From positions 186,001 through 250,000 of the forward strand of contig JAEBUN010000009.1 in the NCBI GenBank assembly GCA_023014365.1: a DNA stretch of 64,000 nucleotides. The letters run 5' to 3'. Positions 8,965 to 20,640 of this stretch are shown here, in pieces. The first letter of the stretch is position 1, and each line of letters opens with the position of its first letter. This DNA is from Lepiota brunneoincarnata. Taxonomy: Eukaryota; Basidiomycota; Agaricomycetes; Agaricales; Agaricaceae. The translations under genes were made by a program, and so were the position numbers. Under the pieces are notes generated by a model. It searched no databases, was not told where the DNA came from, and saw only the letters and a program-made list of their open reading frames with translations.

Positions 8965-11247
8965 ATGCAGCACGAACCAGGCGACGACCATGTCCGCAGA
9001 TTGGCTACTTTTATTCGCACCAACGAAAAAGGTCTCGCAGAGGCGGGCTTCACTCGTCGACGCCGCTCCCCACAACAGCTAGCAATGAGACCCTCGGCCT
9101 CGATCGTCAATCCCTTGACCTGGTTCAGTCACTACGATCCGTCCATTCCCCGCGCTCCGAAGCCCATGGTCCTCTCCACAGACATACATCATCTCTTCTA
9201 CATTCTCATGCGCCTGGAGGCACTGGGCTATGATGTTGGAACGCTGGACGTCGAATTTGACAACCCCTCCCGGCCAACGAGTTACATCAACTTTGCAGAG
9301 CAGGACAAATCAGATACCCTATCCCTAGCTTCATTCCGCTCGTCTCTCTCAGTCGTTTCCAACCTCTCTCTCGGTGTCGGCTGGTGGTCCCGCTCCGAGG
9401 TAGCAGACGTAAACTCAGAACTCAGGTATATCTATAGCTGTTTTACCAAACTTCCTGCACTCTCCATCGGAGGACCATCCAAGAAGATCATAGCGGAAAC
9501 ACTGAGCGACATGCCCTCAAAGAATGCTCTCCCACTTGACACCTTTAAGAACCTCCAGATTCTGGAGTGTATGGATATCGACCCGCGCCTTTTACTGGGT
9601 TGGGATCGACTGGCAGAGTGCCTAAGGTCGCTTAAGATCAAGAGGAGTGGGCTGGAGGATATTGCAGATGTATTCATCGGCATTGTCATAGATGACCAGG
9701 CGAGGCGAGCGGGGAGCAGCAGCCGCAAACGGCGGCGGAACATCCCCCCTCACTCGAGCGGACGGTTGGCGTTCCAATCCAGTCAGCTGCCGGATGCCGT
9801 TCCGGAAGTGGAAGAGGACATAGATGAGGAAACCGGATCCCCCCCTCCAACACCATCGATTCAACAACTTTCCTCTACGAAATGGGCTTTCCTCCGGCAT
9901 TTATCACTCTCAGATAATGGTTTCACATCGCTGCCACAGGACGTTCTCCCCTATCTCACTTCTCTTACCCACCTCGACCTCTCATCGAATCTATTTGTAT
10001 CTATCCCACCTGGCTTGGGTACCCTCTACAACCTTGTTTCTCTCAATCTCTCAGACAACATGATCGATTCTGTCCTGGGCATCTACCTGAACCTAGGGCA
10101 AATTCTCCACCTCAACCTGGCATTCAACCGCCTCGAGTCTATTTGTGGCCTGGAACGCTTGCAGGGTTTGGAACGTGTCGACCTCCGTCACAACCTGATC
10201 GAGGAAAGTGCGGAGATTGGACGGTTGGCAACGTTGCCAAATATTGCGGATGTGTGGACAGAGGGTAACCCCTTTTGTGACATCGAAGACAACTATCGCG
10301 TGGCCTGCTTTGACTACTTCTGGAAGGAGAGGAAGTCTATCACCCTTGATGGGTCTCCCCCTGGGTTCAACGAGAAGAGAAGCCTTACATCGCCTCCGCC
10401 AGAACAGATGACATCGACCAGACCTCTCTCGACCGTGTCTTCACCTCCAGTCGTGACGGTGGCACACAGTCACCAACACTCGCAATCCCTACATAATGCC
10501 GCCATTGACGGTGATGCTGGAGCGCCCGTCTCTTCTTTAACTGACCCACCGACCTACCTTGCTCCTAATAAGACGCCACGTCGAAAGGTCAAGCGCATTG
10601 TCGATCTGGACGGAAATAATAGTGAGGGGAGCTTGCAAGGGACTTCGCACTCTCGCATACGTTCTGTTGATTCAACAAAGGAGAAGGGCAAGGAGAAGAA
10701 GAAAGAAAGGAACAAGGAGAGCTCAATAACCGAATCCGAGCGCAAATGGGGGCAAATTGGCACAACGAATCTGACCGAGGTTCCGATAACAAGTGTCAAT
10801 GTTGATCCGTTTATTGCACAAGAGCACCCGATGGCCGCCAAGACTTCTCCCCAACCACCAACCCCCTCACGCCACAATACTATGGATTTTGGGTCGTTAT
10901 CTCCGCGACGGTCCCGCCACAGTCGTTATCAGACAGAATTCCTCCCGGTGACATCTATCCCAGAAATATCATCTTCCGGGCCAGGACTCACGAACCCTTT
11001 CGGTTCACAGGGGAGTCGCCGGAGTCGTGATAGTACTACCTTGGCATCGCGATCGGGAGCACGACACACAAGGGTCAGTGCATCAGTGTATGAAGGGTCG
11101 AGGTCACACTCTGACGGGGAAGAGGGGAGCGGAGAGATCCTGGACAATGCTGAGGCATACCGACGACAGCTGGAAGCGCTGAAGAAGGACATGGGAGACG
11201 GGTGGTTAAAGATATATAGTCAGACACAGCTCAAGTTGCCGTCGTAA
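8965..11247 (+). CDS. Leucine-rich-repeat protein (SDS22-like repeats)
   Basis: A long single-exon frame of 760 codons from the ATG at 8965. The N-terminal ~250 residues form a conserved-looking non-repetitive region. LRRs occupy roughly residues 305-450: successive LxxLxLSxN units (LRHLSLSDNGF, LTHLDLSSN, LVSLNLSDN, LHLNLAFN, LERVDLRHN) end in an LRR-cap-like NPFCDIEDNYR. The C-terminal 300 residues are Ser/Pro/Arg-rich and contain a KEKGKEKKKER basic cluster. Function is probably as a protein-interaction scaffold; no catalytic domain is seen. The stop lies in GTCGTAAGTG, a good 5' splice site. Splicing to a CAG at about 11306 would replace the last residue and add about 20 more, so the exact C-terminus is uncertain. 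Confidence 0.85.
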   Translation: MQHEPGDDHVRRLATFIRTNEKGLAEAGFTRRRRSPQQLAMRPSASIVNPLTWFSHYDPSIPRAPKPMVLSTDIHHLFYILMRLEALGYDVGTLDVEFDNPSRPTSYINFAEQDKSDTLSLASFRSSLSVVSNLSLGVGWWSRSEVADVNSELRYIYSCFTKLPALSIGGPSKKIIAETLSDMPSKNALPLDTFKNLQILECMDIDPRLLLGWDRLAECLRSLKIKRSGLEDIADVFIGIVIDDQARRAGSSSRKRRRNIPPHSSGRLAFQSSQLPDAVPEVEEDIDEETGSPPPTPSIQQLSSTKWAFLRHLSLSDNGFTSLPQDVLPYLTSLTHLDLSSNLFVSIPPGLGTLYNLVSLNLSDNMIDSVLGIYLNLGQILHLNLAFNRLESICGLERLQGLERVDLRHNLIEESAEIGRLATLPNIADVWTEGNPFCDIEDNYRVACFDYFWKERKSITLDGSPPGFNEKRSLTSPPPEQMTSTRPLSTVSSPPVVTVAHSHQHSQSLHNAAIDGDAGAPVSSLTDPPTYLAPNKTPRRKVKRIVDLDGNNSEGSLQGTSHSRIRSVDSTKEKGKEKKKERNKESSITESERKWGQIGTTNLTEVPITSVNVDPFIAQEHPMAAKTSPQPPTPSRHNTMDFGSLSPRRSRHSRYQTEFLPVTSIPEISSSGPGLTNPFGSQGSRRSRDSTTLASRSGARHTRVSASVYEGSRSHSDGEEGSGEILDNAEAYRRQLEALKKDMGDGWLKIYSQTQLKLPS

Positions 11248-11431
11248 GTGTACGTAGGGTCCTTATTACATTGTAAGTAATAAGTGTGTGTGTGTTTGTG
11301 TGACAGGAGTGTGACAGAGGTGGACAGTCAACCGTTTCTTTTGATTTCTCGTCTCAGTTTCTGTCCTTTTCTTTGACTCCTGGCCGACCCACCTCTTCCA
11401 CGTCGTTCTTTACCAACAAATAACACAAATC

Positions 11432-12249
<818 letters not shown>

Positions 12250-12995
12250 ACATGCGTTGTTACGTTTTCACGCCAAGTCCCTCGCCCGCCCCCCATGACA
12301 ACTCATTTCGTATGAGCTCTCACTTCGAATACCCCTTCATGTCGCTTCAACTCGCTATTCACGGTCATGCACGAAACTGCCCACGTACCAACGGACGTCG
12401 TTATTATTTCCCCGTGTCTCTTCTCTTCTTCCTTGTTTCTATACTGTTATCTGTTATCCCCTTGTCTATATTCGAGCTTGTTTTACCTTGAAGGGTGGTA
12501 GTAGGTCTATATACATTCTAATGGATGCCTGTTGCTTGGATAAGTCGACAAGCCGTTCTCTAATTACTGGCGGAATAACAGCTGACTGTTTCGAAACCAA
12601 CATTTCGCTGAGCGCGACGTAATTCGTAAAAAAAAATATAAAAGAAATATCAAAAAGTATCCCTCCATTGCGGTCCTCTGATAATCCCATTTGTAACAGT
12701 CCAAAGTATGTGTCTCTCGATCATCCACAGCATTCGTTTCTTGTCAGCCGGAGCTATGCAAGAGGTAGGCGACCGACGACATGTAATGATTGGCAGGTCC
12801 AGCTCTTAAAGCCTCAAGCGTGTACGGTACCCCCTAGTACAGCCATCGCTAACGGATCCTCCCCTGTCCCAGAGCTTTTCCGCACCAATCATTCACCCAG
12901 TGGCACCCGATTATCACTCATCAACGACTGCGTAGGCCAAGCGAGGAGTCAGCTTCGTCTGTCTAAACCTCTCTCCACAGCCAGTCCTAAAGACC
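12250..12995. other. Intergenic region downstream of ARF6
   Basis: About 750 bp with T/C-rich ARF6 3' flank up to about 12500, an A-rich stretch near 12628-12660, and no open frame with recognisable similarity. Nothing functional could be assigned. Confidence 0.5.
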
Positions 12996-14141
12996 TTGCA
13001 CAACCTTGAGGACTTCATACACAGCCACACCAACCTCCTCTCATCTACGAGCGGGTCCCTGGAGAGATATGGAGTGAAACTTCAGAGATGTGCCGATATG
13101 TTCTATAGATCCAATCCCAATCCTCTCCCCGGTAAGCCCGTGGGCTCTTGGGCAGGTCTGTTACCGTTGGCGACAAATGGCATTAGCGATAGCCCAACTG
13201 TGGTGTCGCCTGCTTCGCGTGCCCGTGACGGAGGAAAACCGTGCTGCCTTCCGACACAAGTATGAGGAACTCCCTGCGCCGTTCGGGCAACCAAGTCAGG
13301 TCCGATATAATGCCATACTCCACAGCCTCCTCATTCACACCAAAAACGTGGCGATGGCAAGAGGTTGCTATAGATGGCTTGAGCCTTTGCCAAGTGCAAC
13401 TATATTTTACACGCGTCCAGGCCCTCAATCAGTCACACTCAATCTCACCAGAATCTACCACCCCATTTACCAAAATATCACCCTGGACCTCTAAAAACTC
13501 ACACCTAACCTCCGAAGCGTCATAGTGTATGTTCCTTCTGCCAAATTCCGCGAGACCGGGAACGAGAAAGAACTCTTCCCAGAAGTGCTCAACGACTGTC
13601 CCAGACTCGAACACTTGAAATATGATTGTGCTAGACCAGTCCCACCCTCATCTCCTATTCATCACACTCGGCTTTGCCACCTTTCCTTACGGGTGCACAG
13701 GGACGTGGGATCCTTCCTGGAGAGGCTAGTGAGAATCACGCTTCCTGCACTAGAGACTCTCCTCGTTATTGTGGTCAAACCAGCAACATCCAGTGGCGAG
13801 ACCATTGTTCCACAGCTGTAGAAAGGCTTGTTTCCCGCTCCCTATGTTCACTTCGCAAACTTGGTATCCACGACGGAAACACATTTGGGCGTGGCATAGC
13901 TCAGCTGCTTTCCAGTCCCCAAACCACTTCCCTCGAATATTTGGAATTGGAGATCCGGGATATGTTTTGTCGTTTGGTGCTTTCCGCACTCAATTTCGAC
14001 GACGAAAATACTCTACTTCCACAACTACAGGCCCTCGCACTCGTCTATCGGGTGGGATCACGAGCTGTGGACCATGAGGCAATATCTCGCGTCGTGTTAT
14101 CACGCACTGGGATGCACAATCCATATACTAATGTCCCATAA
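12996..14141 (+). pseudogene. F-box-like protein pseudogene
   Basis: The remnants read in order as an agaricomycete F-box protein: a short N-terminal helix (EDFIHSHTNLLSST), an F-box-like core (RVPGEIWSE) and the typical WALGQVCYRWRQMALAIAQLWCRL region. A poorly conserved LRR-like body follows, with segments such as CPRLEHLKYDC and LCSLRKLGIHDG. The pieces lie in different frames, with breaks near 13045, 13075 and 13810, and an in-frame TAA at about 13492 follows ITLDL. No set of GT-AG introns repairs all of them. Fragments of the same protein may continue to about 14400. Unlike the isolated frameshifts elsewhere in the window, this locus has both nonsense and several frameshift lesions, so true decay is likely. 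Confidence 0.6.
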
Positions 14142-14726
14142 ACTCGCCCGTCACCGTACTTTTTTAAGCTTCGGAACCTGTTGGATCCGTTATTTGACAT
14201 TAGGGTAAGAAAGCCCGAACTCTCCGACGTCATCTTGGATTTGATCACAACATCTTCAACTGGTATAGGGGGTCTGGGGTGGTAAAAGAAGATGTAACGT
14301 GCATATTGCCGGAAATCACATTCGAGGAGCTTAAAGGTAACTTTGACAGGATCCTGAAATGGGACCACGACCATCGTGTCCGGCTAGACATCGGAAATTA
14401 TAACTTTTGTCACTTGCGCCCATTGCGTTCTTTATGATGCCCGACATCCTGAAGTCAAAATTCAAAGTATTAAGCCACTTCAGGAGAAGTGACTAATTTC
14501 CTTCTCCGAGGATCAGCTGGATGTTAGTTGATGAGTTTATGTATGTTCCTCCCAGTTTCATCCTGTTGTATCAGCTCGGTTAGAATGACCTGTTTCGTAG
14601 AGATTAGGGCGTCTTTGAAGCGACAAGTGTGATGGGCTATGAAGCTTCGGCCTTTGAGATCATAAATAATCCACGGTGTACACCTGGCTGACATAATAAA
14701 CAACCATCGTCTTTCTCTCTCCTCCA
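14142..14726. other. Region between F-box pseudogene and cysteine synthase gene
   Basis: The first ~250 bp may hold further degraded 3' sequence of the F-box pseudogene (short frames such as KLRNLLDPLFDIRVRKPE). The remainder should contain the promoter of the cysteine synthase gene. No intact gene is seen. Confidence 0.45.
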
Positions 14727-16073
14727 ATGCTCTCGACCCTTCGGAGCGCTGCCAGTAACCATGTCATGGCCACGCATGCCGTCGATTCCTTCACTGGAGC
14801 TATAGGAAACACCCCTTTAGTGTGTTACACATGCCCAATTTTTCGGTCAACCATAGAACTTTGTTTTTTTTGATTCTTTTAGATTTATTTGAAACGACTG
14901 TCAGAGAAGATAGGATACAAAATATACGGTAAAGCAGAGTTCCAAAACCCCGGTGGTAGCGTAAAGGATCGGGCTGCCCTCGGGCTCATTCAGCAGGCGG
15001 AAAAGGAAGGAACGTAAGTTTGAACGTTCCTCTGCCTGTTCTTCGATTGTTTTAATTCCAGCACAAGCCTTAAGCCCGGTGGTACTGTTGTTGAGGGAAC
15101 GGCAGGAAACACTGGTATCGGACTAGCACATGTCTGCAGAGCCCGAGGATACAAATGTGTGATCTACATGCCTGATACCCAGGTATGAGTCCGGGGAGAA
15201 TGATGCCCTGGTGCACCTGGATCTCATGTCCTCGCAGAGTCAAGAGAAGATCGACCTGCTGCGTATGCTCGGCGCCGACGTTCGTCCCGTTCCAGCAGTC
15301 GCCTATGAGAATCCACTCAACTATAACCACCAAGCGCGGGACTATGCCACGGGTCTAAACAATGCCATCTGGACTGACCAGTTTGATAACGTTGCTAATG
15401 CCCATGCACACTACACTTCCACAGGCCCTGAAATATGGGAACAGACACAAGGCGAGGTGGATGGATTCGTATGCTCGACTGGAACTGGTGGCACGTTGGC
15501 TGGTGTGGGCAGATACCTCAAGGAGAGCAGCAAAGGGAAGGTCCAAGTTTGGTTGGCTGATCCGCCGGGCAGTGTCTTGACAAGCTACATCAAAAGTGGT
15601 GGTGAATTAATCGAGAGGACTGGCTCCTCCATCACGGAAGGTAGTCGTTCATAAATTTAGTCGTGGCTCCTCCCACTGACCATGTTGTGTCAGGCATTGG
15701 TCAAGGTCGCATTACAAGCAACCTGGGTACCTTCATAAAGGATGTCGACGGAGCGTTCACCGTTCCCGACGAGAAATCGATTGCCATGCTTTATGAGCTG
15801 CTGGACACCGAAGGCCTGTATCTTGGTGCAAGCTCCGCACTTAACGTTGTTGCTGCTGTTGAGTTAGCAGAAAAGCTGGGGAAGGGTGCGTCAGAGGAAA
15901 CTTTCGGCGATATCAATCGTTCACAACTGTTTTCAGATTCCAAGGTGGTAACAATCCTTTGCGATGGTGCCTACAGATATCAGAGTCGCTTGTTCTCTAG
16001 GAAATGGCTGGCTTCAAAGGGACTGGAAGAAGCCATTCCATCACATCTCAAGAAATATGCTGTCTTGGATTAG
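14727..16073 (+). CDS. Cysteine synthase-like PLP enzyme (yeast YGR012W/Mcy1 type)
   Basis: A fold-type II PLP enzyme of the O-acetylserine sulfhydrylase/cystathionine beta-synthase family, making cysteine from O-acetylserine and sulfide or acting on related substrates. The start [12 protein letters not shown] precedes the conserved [10 protein letters not shown]. The PLP lysine lies in NPGGSVKDR, the substrate loop is [10 protein letters not shown] and the phosphate-binding loop is STGTGGT. Five exons are joined by four introns of about 50-70 nt. The length (~390 residues), the insert after the phosphate loop and the [14 protein letters not shown]-terminus resemble the 'cysteine synthase 2' group rather than the main cytosolic enzyme. 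The N-terminal residues could be a mitochondrial or membrane-targeting segment. All motifs are intact. Confidence 0.85.
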
Positions 16074-16248
16074 CTTCTTCCATGAGGAATATATATGATC
16101 TTTTTTGTTATTGGTTGCATCCATTAGTATTGCTAGTGTCACAAGGTAGGAGAATTTTGACGAAGGCCCAAAAAGAGGGATAGCAACAGGACTATACGAT
16201 ATAAATTACTGAATGGGGTGTAAGGAGTCTAGATGTGTGTGCATCGTA

Positions 16249-16921
16249 TCAGGATCGTGCGTTCGAACCTCCACCCGCGGTTGACTGTGTGTCAGGCGGA
16301 GCGGGGGATAACGGCTGCGCAGGCTCTGCCACTGGTTCTAATGCCTTGAATTCCGCCTCTATTCGTTCATGGGCACGCACGACTTTGGACTGCAGATAAT
16401 GTGAATGTGCGGGCTGCAACTGCTTGCCAGGCGTGGGCTTTTCTGGTTTGGGGGGTGAGGAATTAGCTTTGAGCAGGTGCTCGTAGTTCTGACACCGCCG
16501 TTACGGGTCAGAAAAAAGAGGTCACGTCAGAGAGAGCTGCAAGGCGCACCTTCAAAATTCTTTCCATTTCTTCTCCACGCTTTACATTCAGGATCAGCTG
16601 CGCCTCGTCAAGCGTCATCCGATGTTGCCGAGTGAGGTTATCGGTGATAGATCCGGACGTTGCATTTCCAACACCCGCAACGTCGCCCCCCATAGCTGTC
16701 TGTGGGGAGTGCTTAGCATCTGTACAGAACATCAGCATTCTTGTCTACAAAGACGAATGAATAGACACACTCTTCACGGCCTGCCGTCCGGCTTCGTAGA
16801 ACTGCCTTACTCAGGATGCGAGATCCTGTGATGAGGATCTGGATGATAGCCTTGGGTGAGGACTGCAGGCAGCGTGATGAGCATAAGGCATAAGGAACAC
16901 CAGGGAGACAGAACCTACCAT
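16249..16921 (-). CDS. PAM16: Mitochondrial import motor subunit Pam16/Tim16, with a 1-nt frameshift
   Basis: Pam16 is the J-like partner of Pam18 in the TIM23-associated import motor of the inner mitochondrial membrane. The start ATG (16921-16919) is followed at once by a 56-nt intron (16918-16863), so exon 1 codes only Met. The N-terminus SSPKAIIQILITGSRIL is typical, and exon 3 has the J-like MTLDEAQLILNVKRGEEMERILK. The last exon gives NYEHLLKAN and LQSKVVRAHERIEAE, then an Ala/Pro tail ending at 16249. Between ITGSRIL and FYEAGRQAVK the frame shifts by one base near 16805 (AAGGCAGTTC); dropping one base restores the family consensus. Pam16 is essential in yeast, so a sequencing insertion is more likely than a dead gene. 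Confidence 0.85.
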
Positions 16922-17025
16922 AGGACTCGAGACGAAGAGGGGCTGCAATACGAAAATTCTGATGAAGCACATGCACGTGACAGACAGCCGTCCCAAAATT
17001 TCTACTCAGCTTGCCCCAATTCTCA
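16922..17025. promoter_or_regulatory. 104-bp divergent promoter region between PAM16 and RPA43
   Basis: The start codons at 16921 (minus) and 17026 (plus) are separated by 104 bp, which must hold the control signals and 5' leaders of both genes. No TATA box stands out. Confidence 0.55.
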
Positions 17026-18204
17026 ATGCCGCTGCCCACCGCAGAGTCTTCTTCCAAAAAGCGAAGGTCGCACACAGTAGCAGCTCAACCCTCGAAGAAA
17101 AAGAGACTGTCCTCAAAACAAAATAATGCCGAGGTCGAATTTCATGTTATCACTGCATCCGTCGTGCTCTCTGTGCCTCCTATGTTTGCAAACAACCCAC
17201 GGGCAGGTGTTGAAGAGATGTTGGACTCCATGATCATGAGGTACAACCCCCTTCGTGTATATAACACACTTTCCAAACGATTCCCTGTCGCAGATATATC
17301 CCTGCCTTTCGCGGTATCGTCCTCTCTCATTCAAACTTGTCATTCATCAAGGAGAACGCTATCATCAAGGTTGAATGCCCCTTTCTCGTCTGTAGTGTCA
17401 GATTCGATGCAACAGTATGGAGTCCAAGAGTTGGTATGCGGTTAGGTGCGTAATATATTGACTCAGTGATCGCCCATTGTTCATTCATCGCCAGTCGGCA
17501 AAGTAAACCTCTGCTCGCCCGACCACATATCCTTGCTCATACACCAGACCTTCAACGCTTCAATACCTCGACACCATATACCAGCAGCTGAATGGCATTT
17601 TGAATACGGACCTGCTGAAAATGACCCAGAATTTGGCGCGGGGACTGGAGAGAAAGAAGGCATAGAGATTAATCCAGAAGAGAATAACCTGGAGGAGAAG
17701 GAGTTGGAGGATGCAGGAAAGTGGGTGCATCGCCTGACGGGGGATAAGCTGGGTGGGAATAAAGGTTACCTCGAATTCACAGTTATTGGGTAGGTCCCCT
17801 GTCATTCACCACCGAGAGGGAACCCCATCGAGGTAATTCGTGCAGGTTTACCGTGGCGAACGAAATGCTTTCGCTTCAAGGGATCGATACAAGCTGATCC
17901 TTTCTCTCCTAAACACGTAGTGCGGGTAGTGCACAACATGGGACGAAATGAAGAAGCCGAGACCGACATCGAAGAAATCGAGGCGGAGCTTGAAGGCTCT
18001 GACGGTGAAACGAGTAGTGATGCTGATACCTTCAAGGCTCTAGGACGCCAAGCAGTGCAAGCAGTCGTCGAGAAACGAAAACGAAGATCTGAGGTGCTAG
18101 AGCAACGATCTGAAGTACCGAAGAAGAGGAAGCGAAAAGTAAAAAAGCATGACCAGCAGGGGGAACCTTCCTCCACAAAAGCAAAACGGACAAGGTCAAA
18201 ATAA
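17026..18204 (+). CDS. RPA43: RNA polymerase I subunit Rpa43, with a 1-nt frameshift
   Basis: Rpa43 forms the Pol I stalk and contacts Rrn3 to start rRNA transcription. The ATG at 17026 gives a basic N-terminal tail with KKKR, then the Rpb7-like tip domain (VVLSVPPMFANNPRAGVEEMLDSM, YIPAFRGIVLSHSN). The OB-type part follows (VRFDATVWSPRVGMRL, GKVNLCSPDHISLLIHQTFN, FEYGPAENDPEFG). An acidic/basic C-terminus ends in a KKRKRK nuclear-localisation-like cluster. Introns at about 17240 and 17445 are needed for phase. In the last exon the frame of FTVANEMLSLQ runs into a TGA, while GSIQADPFSPKH continues one base further on; one extra G in GGG at 17880-17882 explains it. This is probably a sequencing insertion. 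Confidence 0.85.
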
Positions 18205-18262
18205 CTGTAGTTAGTTCCCCCTATATGATATATAATACATATGGGATGGATGGTAAATGCTC

Positions 18263-18269
18263 AAAAAAA
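18263..18269 (-). terminator. Poly-T RNA polymerase III terminator of the tRNA gene
   Basis: Seven consecutive T on the minus strand (A on the plus strand), starting about 19 nt after the tRNA 3' end. Confidence 0.7.
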
Positions 18270-18287
18270 CGCCAGTTTTGTGTGTGA

Positions 18288-18364
18288 GGCGCTACCAGGG
18301 TTCGAACCTGGGTTTCAGGAATATTCCTCAGAATCCTGAGTGATAACCACTACACTATAGCGCC
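18288..18364 (-). tRNA. tRNA-Gln (anticodon CTG) with a short intron
   Basis: The complement strand folds as a tRNA: acceptor GGCGCTA/TAGCGCC, D arm GTG...CAC around AGTGGTTA, anticodon stem CAGGA/TCCTG and T arm CCAGG-TTCGAAC-CCTGG. The anticodon loop is 13 nt; with the standard intron site after position 37 this gives a 6-nt intron and anticodon CTG, reading CAG (Gln). Internal Pol III A and B boxes are present (the B-box core GGTTCGAACCC is clear). A run of seven T lies just downstream on the same strand. The anticodon assignment depends on where the short intron is placed. Confidence 0.85.
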
Positions 18365-18407
18365 ATTAGTAGAATCTATTTGGGTTTAATTATCAATATA
18401 ATCATGT

Positions 18408-20307
18408 ATGGGCTCCCAAAGCAAGCTCCCAGCAAGCATTTTGCCAGCGATGACCACGAACCCATCTCATATACTCATTGCCCGCAATTCGAGGGGACCC
18501 AACAACCCAATAGCCTCTCTCAGTTCTCCTACAGAAACGCATGCAGCCGCAGCTGGCATATTCCGCTCCTCCGGTTCGCCCCCATGGGTCCTGCAGGAGT
18601 GCGAGTCTGATGACATCGCCTCCGAAATAAGCATCGAAGGCCCGGAGGAGACGATAGAACTCAGCGAGACTTTTACAAAGAACAGCAGGTTCCCTGGCAC
18701 AGTCAAAATTGTAGTGGAAAGCACTACCTTCTGGTTCGACCACAACCCCCTGACTGAGCCAGACCCATCCACTAACATGTCCCTAGGGCCCACAAGGAAG
18801 TGCTCTATTTTGCTTCCCCTTTCTTCGAAGCCGCACTGAGCGGCCATTGGTCCGAAACCGGTCGTCCCCCTTCCATGTCCTCTGTCATTACTATTTCTCA
18901 ACCTCCCCCTGTTCCGGGAGACACACCAGGCCCAGAGACCGAGATGACCTTCGCGCCAATGGACCCAGACATGGACCCTGCTGACTCGGATGTCTTGATT
19001 GACATTGATAATTCCAGGTTGAGCGAAAGCGAGGGCAGCGACATCGAAGTGGGAAGTCAGTCAAAGACTCGGGCGCGGGATGATAGCCTGGCCAAATTAC
19101 AAGGATCGGGCTCGGCTAGTGAGAAGGCTACCTCGAATACATCAGCTTTTAACACGCGTAAAGTTTCCGCTGCACATGCCAAAGTTAAACGGCGGCCCAA
19201 GGATGGTCCGGACGCGGTGATAGTCCTCAAGGAAGAACGGGTGAGTAAGTTCACTATATTGCCCCAGCGATACTCCTGACTGTTTAGTGACTTAGGCAAG
19301 CACTTTTCACGATTTCTTAAAATTCGTATACCCACAGTCTGTGTCAAACCCATGCTTGACTTCGTATCCCTGACTCTCTTTCCAGTCTTGAGTGCACTAT
19401 CACTTGGAACAACGTCGAGAGTCTGATGAATATATCTCATAAATTATGCGTCACATCACTCCAGCAAGAGTGCCTCAAGTTCCTTATCACCCATGCTGCA
19501 GGAAGGCCCATCAAGGCCATGCGCATAGCGGAACTTTTTGAAGAAGAGGAGCTTTATCGTGAAGCCAGTCGCTTTGTCCTTGACAATCCCGGTGGGTGGT
19601 CCGAACATGAGCTCAACACTCTTAGTAAAGAAACGCTCCTCAAGTTGGAGAAGAGGTATCGATGGTCGTTCAACATCCTTTCCAAACCCTACTGACTTTC
19701 AATTTGCTTCAAAGACGAACATGGTTCCTAGAGCGTGTCCTAAAACTAGGCCTGACGCAAGTCAACAAGGAATATCAATGTGTAAGCTGCGCCTCCACTC
19801 TTCTGTCAGCCCTCGCTCATGTTCGTGAAGTGTGGGACGTGCCCCGATCCTACCGTCTGTGCCCGCCTACTAGACGAGAAGTGGAGACAGGCATATACTG
19901 CTGTCTTCCGCTTCGGTAAGGTTGCGCTTGTTAGCGAACTATCATGATGGCTGATGTCATATCTGCAGGACCTCCCCAACCATCCATGGTTTTCCGATAT
20001 TTGCGCCAACTCGAAGGCGTCAGTCCACCTCTCTCCCTGACTCAGACTGCCTGTCAGGCGAGTGCAAAGGCCTTCACTGCTACCCGTAGGTAGTCTTCAC
20101 ATATACAGTATTACTGCTTCACTCACTACATCAGTCTTTGACCGAATGTTCTCTCTTGGTGTGCGGGCGGAGAGCGTGCCTATCAACGGTCGGGTTACCG
20201 CAGCAGCAGTTGCGGGTGCAGCAACTGGACCGAGACGGCACTTTTTGTATTGCACTCTTAAACCTGACACGGGGCATAAGCCGAGGAGATCAAGAGAACA
20301 TCTTTAG
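18408..20307 (+). CDS. BTB/POZ-domain protein
   Basis: A BTB protein with about eight exons. The ATG at 18408 is chosen because the frame runs through into the domain; another ATG at 18404 is out of frame. The BTB begins about residue 100 (GTVKIVVESTTFWAHKEVL), continues YFASPFFEAALSGHW, is interrupted by a long acidic/Ser-rich insert, then resumes FHDFLKFVYP. BACK-like helices follow (NISHKLCVTSLQQECLKFL, AMRIAELFEEEELYREASRF), then a Cys-containing C-terminal part (MFVKCGTCPDPTVCARLLDEKWRQAY). Such proteins often serve as substrate adaptors for cullin-3 ubiquitin ligases or as oligomerisation modules; the role here is unknown. The last two exon joins, including the CCGTAGGT donor near 20090, are less certain than the rest. 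Confidence 0.75.
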
Positions 20308-20640
20308 TTTCAAGTGATATCTCGATGTATAGCATCCACAGATGTGCTGGCTTTCTTATCTATTTATTGACCATTGTTCTCGCGTGATAATGGTTTTAAA
20401 ATATTAAAATAATTCTGTAACGACTGTCTAAGATACATCCTCGAATGGAAGGGTATGAGTGGGTATTCAGAACATGGATGGTGAAAGAGTAGTCTGGTAT
20501 GTAAGAGCAAAATGGAACACAGGGTTTTGTTGCGATAAATATCCATAATACCTTGACACAACACGGAAAAAGAAGTTCGTCCGAAAGAAAATAACCTCAG
20601 AGTTACAAAGGAACACTGGAAACAGATGAACAAATGGAGA
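20308..20640. other. Convergent intergenic region (BTB / RhoGAP)
   Basis: 333 bp of AT-rich sequence between two converging genes; it presumably contains both 3' UTRs and polyadenylation signals. No gene is seen. Confidence 0.5.
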
